DNA of 64,000 nt. Origin: Luteolibacter arcticus (GTDB lineage: Bacteria > Verrucomicrobiota > Verrucomicrobiia > Verrucomicrobiales > Akkermansiaceae). Below, piece after piece: positions 60,045 to 64,000 of this stretch (within the stretch, counting starts at the first letter, position 1; every line of letters starts with the position of its first letter). The translations under genes and the position numbers were made by a program. The notes under the pieces are model-generated. The model was not told where the DNA came from. It saw only the letters and a list, made by a program, of their open reading frames with translations, and ran no database searches. The DNA is taken from NCBI RefSeq assembly GCF_025950235.1, contig NZ_JAPDDT010000008.1:265750-329749 (forward strand), written 5' to 3'.

Positions 60045-61439
60045 TCAGCTCACCACAGCCAGCGGCTTGGTGGTCTTCCAGCCGCCGCGGGTGTAATCCG
60101 GGAAGTCCTGGGGCATGCCGTCTTCCTTGACCGACTTCTCGCTGAGCGGGGCGACCGAGGACCAGTAGCAGCCTTCATAGACGTTCTGGTCGAGCGGCTC
60201 GCCCTTGCGGAGACACTCGATGATGCGGAAGAGCATGAGGAAATCCATGCCGCCGTGGCCGCCCATCTTGGAGGAAAGCTCGCCCATGCGCTTGTAGAGC
60301 GGGTGCTCGTATTTGGCGGCGATGGTTTCGAACTCTTCCGAGCTGGTCCACTGGTGGAAGCTCTTGGTGACGCCCTCGATGGCCATGCCGTTCGGGAAGC
60401 CCTTGAGCGTGCCGAGCGTTCCTTGGATGAGGTTGTGACGGGAATACGGGCGCGGCGAGGTTTCATCCCACTGCACCATCACGGTGCGGCCGAGCGTGGT
60501 CTTGATGATCGACGTGCTGATGTCGGCACAGATGTAGTCGAGGGTCTTGAACTCCGGCTTGGTGAGGTTGTTCGACTTCTGGGCGTAGAGGTTGCGGCCT
60601 TTCGCCGGCGAACCGAAGGAGACGAGGCGGCGGAAGTTATCCTCGCCGCGGGCCAGGCTCATGTACTGCGCCACCGGGCCGAGGCCGTGGCAGGGGTAGA
60701 GGTTGCCATTGCGCTTGGCGTAGTGAAGCGTGCGCCAGGAACCGGTCGAATCGCCCCCGGTCATCTGGCCGCGCAGCTCGTGGATGTAGGCGGCCTCGCC
60801 GTGAAGCAACTCGCCGATCACGCCTTGGCGGACCATGTTGAGGTAAAGCAGTTCCTCGCGGCCGTAGTTGACGTTTTCCATCAACATGCAGTGGCGGCCG
60901 GTGGCCTCGGAGGTGTTCACGATGTCCCACATCTCCTCGATGGTCAGGGCGATCGGGATCTCGACGAAGGCGTGCGCACCGGCCTTCATGGCGGCGACGG
61001 CCTGTGGTCCGTGAAGCTGCCATGGGGTGGCGATGAAGACGGCGTCCGGCTTGGTTTCGGAAAGCATCTTCTTCCATGCGTTTTCGTCGCCGGAGTAGGA
61101 CTTCGGTTTGTGGCCTTTGGCCGTGACCTTTTCCATCGAGCGCTTGGCGCGGCCCTCATCGAGGTCGCAGATGCCGACGACCTCGACGCCCTCGATCACG
61201 GCGAGCTGGGTGATGTGACCGGACCCGCGGGCACCCACGCCGATGATGGCGACCTTCACCTTTTCGAGCTTGGGCGCGGCGAAGTCACCCATGTACTTCG
61301 CGCCGGACGGGCGGGAAGGGGTGCCCTGGGCGTTCGCCATGCCGGCTGCGGCCGTCATCGCGGCTCCCACACCACCAAGGGTTCTGAGGAAATTCCGGCG
61401 TCCGGTGGCGGAAATGGTCACTTTTTCGTCAAGGTTCAT
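60045..61439 (-). CDS. Tat-exported Gfo/Idh/MocA oxidoreductase, GH109-like
   Basis: From ATG 61439 the protein starts NLDEKVTISATGRRNFLRTL, with the twin-arginine motif RRNFLRTL, so folded export with bound cofactor is expected. The NAD-binding fold is VKVAIIGVGARGSGHITQLA (near 65). GH109-type signatures follow: ENVNYGREELLYLNMV and HGEAAYIHELRGQM. GH109 enzymes remove alpha-N-acetylgalactosamine by an NAD-dependent mechanism; related Gfo/Idh/MocA proteins act on other sugars, so the exact substrate is open. It has about 464 residues and ends in a strong terminator. Verrucomicrobia encode many such exported dehydrogenase-type hydrolases. Confidence 0.85.
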   Translation of the reverse strand: MNLDEKVTISATGRRNFLRTLGGVGAAMTAAAGMANAQGTPSRPSGAKYMGDFAAPKLEKVKVAIIGVGARGSGHITQLAVIEGVEVVGICDLDEGRAKRSMEKVTAKGHKPKSYSGDENAWKKMLSETKPDAVFIATPWQLHGPQAVAAMKAGAHAFVEIPIALTIEEMWDIVNTSEATGRHCMLMENVNYGREELLYLNMVRQGVIGELLHGEAAYIHELRGQMTGGDSTGSWRTLHYAKRNGNLYPCHGLGPVAQYMSLARGEDNFRRLVSFGSPAKGRNLYAQKSNNLTKPEFKTLDYICADISTSIIKTTLGRTVMVQWDETSPRPYSRHNLIQGTLGTLKGFPNGMAIEGVTKSFHQWTSSEEFETIAAKYEHPLYKRMGELSSKMGGHGGMDFLMLFRIIECLRKGEPLDQNVYEGCYWSSVAPLSEKSVKEDGMPQDFPDYTRGGWKTTKPLAVVS

Positions 61440-61582
61440 GTGTTTGGTGTCGCGGGGATACGGTTCGTTAGCCGAATCTCTTTCGGGTGGCAACCCCGGG
61501 GATTCGCCGGGAGTTTGCGATTTTGGGTGGCAGGAATTTCGCGTGGCGGATGGCGGGAAGCCGTGCAGCTTGTTCGCGCATC

Positions 61583-62035
61583 ATGAAGATCGACGGCATT
61601 TCCGGCTGCTATGAGAAGACACGCGACATGTTCTATTTCGCGCGGATGTGCTCGAAGATCCGGCTTCATGCGGAAGGCAAGCTGCCCGCCGACTACTTCG
61701 ACATGCTCGGCCAGGGCTTCGACGGGCGCACCTGCCGCTATCTGGGCGTGAGCTATGAAGCGGTGAGCCATCAGGTGCTCGCGGGCATGACGAATGAAGA
61801 GGCGCTCGCGTGGTGCCATGAACATGGCCGCCGTCTGACCGCGGAAGAGGTGCTCATCTATAACAGCTTCATGAGCAAGCGCGGCTGGCGCGACGATGAG
61901 ACTGACGAATTCATCCCGGCGCAGATCGGCAACTACGGGCTGGCGGAGGATTGTGGCGCGGTGACGGATTTCGACCTGATCGAGATGGACGAGGGGCGCT
62001 GGCATGCGGAGCAATGGCGGGAGGCGTGGAAGTGA
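61583..62035 (+). CDS. DUF5069 family protein
   Basis: From ATG 61583 the protein opens KIDGISGCYEKTRDMFYFAR and ends with the Trp/Glu-rich tail EMDEGRWHAEQWREAWK, matching DUF5069 (about 150 residues, helical, cytoplasmic). FDGRTCRYLGVSYEAVSHQV in the middle is also typical. Function unknown. It is divergent from the GH109 gene. The longer upstream frame was rejected because family similarity starts here. Confidence 0.88.
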   Translation: MKIDGISGCYEKTRDMFYFARMCSKIRLHAEGKLPADYFDMLGQGFDGRTCRYLGVSYEAVSHQVLAGMTNEEALAWCHEHGRRLTAEEVLIYNSFMSKRGWRDDETDEFIPAQIGNYGLAEDCGAVTDFDLIEMDEGRWHAEQWREAWK

Positions 62036-62077
62036 GAACGACGTTGCCCGATGGAGGGTTTGGGTTACCCTGCGCCC

Positions 62078-62302
62078 ATGGCCACGCTCAGTGAACTGGA
62101 GCCGCAAGTGCTCGCCCTGCCGGAGCGCGATCGGGCGGACCTTGCCGCCCGGCTTCTTTCGTCGCTTCCTCCGGTTCTCGATGAGGAAGACGAAGGGGTC
62201 GCGGAGGCACTGCGGAGGGAGCGCGAAGCGGAACTTGATCCTGCCGCATGTATCTCTTTGGAAGAGTTCGAGCGGGGAGTCGCCCGCTTGCGCGGACGAT
62301 GA
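62078..62302 (+). CDS. Antitoxin, addiction module component
   Basis: A 74-residue protein with the pattern ATLSELEPQVLALPERDRAD and LAARLLSSLPPV, then EAELDPAACISLEEFERGVA, as in small addiction-module antitoxins that pair with ParE/RelE toxins. Start fixed at ATG 62078. Its stop overlaps the toxin start (ATGA), the usual coupling. It would bind the toxin through the C-terminal helix and probably repress its own promoter. Confidence 0.85.
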   Translation: MATLSELEPQVLALPERDRADLAARLLSSLPPVLDEEDEGVAEALRREREAELDPAACISLEEFERGVARLRGR

Positions 62303-62592
62303 AGGTTTCGTTTCACCGTCGAACGCAGCACGATGTCTGGGATATTGTCCGTCACTACGAAGAAGAATCGGGCGAGATTCTGGCGGACCAGTTCTATGCT
62401 GACTTCATGCGCAATGTCGCGCTGGCTGCCGCGGATCCGGAAAGGTGTCACATCGACGCTTCGGGATTTCGTCGCTGCAATCTCAAGCGCTTTCCGTATC
62501 ACTTCCTTTTCCGGATTCGGCGCGACGACATCTTCGTCCTCGTTCTCCGGCACAACCGGCGGCATCCCGGCTATGGCTTGCGTAGGAGTTAG
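62299..62592 (+). CDS. ParE/RelE-type toxin
   Basis: A 97-residue toxin with the ParE/RelE fold: KVSFHRRTQHDVWDIVRHYE, FYADFMRNVALAAADPERCH, and the C-terminal FRIRRDDIFVLVLRHNRRHP, where basic residues of these families sit. RelE toxins cut mRNA at the ribosome; ParE toxins poison gyrase; the sequence alone does not separate them. Its last 20 bases overlap the start of the aminopeptidase-like lipoprotein gene, so the pair may have been inserted with it or be translationally coupled. Confidence 0.85.
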   Translation: MKVSFHRRTQHDVWDIVRHYEEESGEILADQFYADFMRNVALAAADPERCHIDASGFRRCNLKRFPYHFLFRIRRDDIFVLVLRHNRRHPGYGLRRS

Positions 62593-63589
62593 AGCATCGG
62601 CAGCCGGTGTGATCCTGTTACTCTCCTCCTGCCAAACGCTTGAGTTCTACACTCAAGCCGTCGGCGGGCAGATGGAGATCTTGCGCAAGAGCCGGCCGAG
62701 CGGCCCAATCATCGCGTCGAAAGACACGGACCCGAAGCTGCGCAAGCAACTAGTCGCGGTGGAGAATATCCGGCGGTTTGCCAGCGACCATCTTTCGCTG
62801 CCGGGCAACGACAGTTATGGCAAATACGCTGATCTGGGACGCCAGTATGTGACGTGGACCCTGTATGCCGCGCCGGAGTTTTCGCTGGAGCCGAAGCACT
62901 GGTGGTATCCGACGCTCGGTGAACTCGACTATCGCGGGTTTTTCAAGGAGGCGGATGCGAACGAACTCGCGGATGAGTTGCGCGGTGAGGGCTACGACGT
63001 GCAGGTCGGCGGCGTGGATGCCTATTCGACGCTCGGCTGGTTTCACGACCCGGTGCTGAACACCTTCGTCCACTCCGCGGACGTGGATCTCGCCGAGCTG
63101 ATCTTCCACGAACTCACGCACCGGAAGTATTTCCGGGGTGGTGCGACGGTCTTCAACGAGTCCTTCGCCACTGCGGTCGCAGAGGAGGGAGTGAAGCGCT
63201 GGCTGCGGCATGAGGGCCGGATGGAGGACCTGAAAAAGTTCGAAGCCCGGCTCGTTCGCCGCGCCGAATTCTATGGGCGGATTGACCGGACCCGGGCGGA
63301 GATCGAGAAGCTCTACGCATCCGATCTGCCGCCGGAAGAGATGCGCCGTCGGAAGGCCGCGATCTTCGGGGATCTGCGCGACCGGTTCCGCGAACTCCGG
63401 CGCAAGTGGGGTGGCCGCGGACTCGAAGGCTGGCTGACGCGCGACATCAACAACGCCGATCTCGTCTCGCTTCATACCTATCAGAAGCACGTGCCGATGT
63501 TCCACAAGCTGCTCGCGGAATGCGGTGGGGACCTCGAACTCTTCTACATGAAGGTCAAGAAGTTGGAGATCCCGGAGGAGGACGAATGA
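62573..63589 (+). CDS. Aminopeptidase-like lipoprotein (DUF2265, zinc HExxH)
   Basis: From ATG 62573 the protein starts ACVGVRASAAGVILLLSSCQ, a lipoprotein signal with lipobox LLSSC, and has 338 residues. The zinc motif is IFHELTHRKYFRGGATVFNE, where HELTH is HExxH and the glutamate of FNESFA follows as in predicted aminopeptidases of this family. The role is probably removal of peptide or cell-wall residues; substrate not known. The start overlaps the toxin gene by 20 bases, and its stop overlaps the small ORF that follows by four bases. Confidence 0.82.
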   Translation: MACVGVRASAAGVILLLSSCQTLEFYTQAVGGQMEILRKSRPSGPIIASKDTDPKLRKQLVAVENIRRFASDHLSLPGNDSYGKYADLGRQYVTWTLYAAPEFSLEPKHWWYPTLGELDYRGFFKEADANELADELRGEGYDVQVGGVDAYSTLGWFHDPVLNTFVHSADVDLAELIFHELTHRKYFRGGATVFNESFATAVAEEGVKRWLRHEGRMEDLKKFEARLVRRAEFYGRIDRTRAEIEKLYASDLPPEEMRRRKAAIFGDLRDRFRELRRKWGGRGLEGWLTRDINNADLVSLHTYQKHVPMFHKLLAECGGDLELFYMKVKKLEIPEEDE

Positions 63590-63777
63590 AAGTCGAGGCG
63601 GAGTATTATGGGTTTAGTAGTTTCATGCCGTCGTCATTGTTGGGCCGGGAGCGCGGGATTCATCCCGCTTCACAGGACCGGCGAACCTACCTTTCGGGCG
63701 GGATAAATCCCAATGCCTTTAAGGACCTGTTAGATAAAGATGGGCGGATGATGCAGGTTGCACTGGTACTTTCCTAA
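63586..63777 (+). CDS. Small hypothetical protein
   Basis: A 63-residue frame begins at ATG 63586, overlapping the aminopeptidase-like stop by four bases. It reads KVEAEYYGFSSFMPSSLLGR and then passes through a hairpin repeat (GCGGGATT-CATCCCGC at 63653-63668). The second half therefore looks like sequence from an intergenic palindrome. It may be expressed by coupling, but is weakly supported. Confidence 0.35.
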   Translation: MKVEAEYYGFSSFMPSSLLGRERGIHPASQDRRTYLSGGINPNAFKDLLDKDGRMMQVALVLS

Positions 63778-63797
63778 CAGATGTTTTGATTGGGCGG

Positions 63798-64000
63798 ATG
63801 CAGTCTGCGCCGATTCCCGCTCCGCCTTCGTTTTCGAGTGATTTCCCCGTCCTTTTCGAAGCTCTCCTGCCACCGCAGGTCGCCGGGGAGATCTTCCTTA
63901 CCCACGGGCCGCGCGGCGGCGGCTTGCCCAAGCTCTCGGGCTGGCAGTGGTTGATGAGCAAGGTTTTCCATGTCATGAGCCCGCTCGGCGACTTCGCCGG
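63798..64000 (+). CDS. Hypothetical protein, 3' end outside window
   Basis: The frame opens at ATG 63798 and is still open at the window edge after 67 codons. It reads QSAPIPAPPSFSSDFPVLFE, then PRGGGLPKLSGWQWLMSKVF. No signal peptide and no motif I can identify; the remainder is outside the window. Confidence 0.45.
   Translation, partial: MQSAPIPAPPSFSSDFPVLFEALLPPQVAGEIFLTHGPRGGGLPKLSGWQWLMSKVFHVMSPLGDFA

Overview
The window is GC-rich, densely coded bacterial chromosome. Its family content points to Verrucomicrobiota, most likely a Luteolibacter- or Haloferula-like member of the Verrucomicrobiales. The pointers are the MoxR/DUF58/BatA/VWA/DUF4175/DUF4159 operon, beta-helix proteins with choice-of-anchor features, a FecR-TPR-barrel protein, a protein built of Ala/Trp-rich repeats, many genes without a clear Shine-Dalgarno site, and abundant intergenic palindromes. 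This placement is inferred from gene families; there is no rRNA gene in the window.

Layout. 1-7.7 kb (minus): a cell-envelope pair, an outer-membrane FecR-TPR-barrel protein and a very large secreted beta-propeller/PKD protein whose visible C-terminus begins a trypsin-like domain (cut by the window edge). 7.9-9.8 kb (plus): a cyclic-nucleotide-gated MscS channel and a lone cyclic-nucleotide-binding protein. 10-25.5 kb: a beta-helix protein, cardiolipin synthase, a DMP19-like protein, a c-type cytochrome next to a PhoX-like protein, a cysteine desulfurase, a repeat protein and a DUF255 thioredoxin-fold protein. 25.6-31.3 kb: an AddB-AddA-like helicase-nuclease pair. 31.4-33.3 kb: a small secreted protein, hpf and gph.

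33.3-42.2 kb is the highlight: an expanded RNA-repair locus. rtcR (plus) diverges from a minus-strand unit with a good sigma-54 promoter. That unit reads rsr (Ro60), a tandem array of nine Y-RNA-like genes, an unrecognised protein gene placed inside the array, a small membrane protein, a CPCC-domain protein, rtcB (RNA ligase) and rtcA (RNA 3'-phosphate cyclase). Four of the Y RNAs carry unmistakable circularly permuted tRNA modules: T-arm, acceptor helix, then D-arm, with the Ro60-binding helix where the anticodon stem would be. A fifth is degenerate and four have only simple loops. RtcR, Ro60, Y RNA, RtcB and RtcA together are a known type of damage-induced RNA repair operon. The number and tight tandem packing of the Y RNAs and the three extra proteins are what look new here.

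42.2-59.9 kb (minus) is one long operon: large secreted protein, MoxR ATPase, DUF58, BatA/VWA, VWA, lipoprotein, (inserted toxin-antitoxin remnant), DUF4175, DUF4159, and a HEAT-thioredoxin-CcdA fusion. 60-64 kb has a Tat-exported GH109/Gfo-Idh-MocA protein ending in a strong terminator, a DUF5069 protein, a ParE-type toxin-antitoxin pair, a zinc aminopeptidase-like lipoprotein and partial genes. Across the whole window the heptamer TGTTAGA and its complement occur far more often than base composition predicts.
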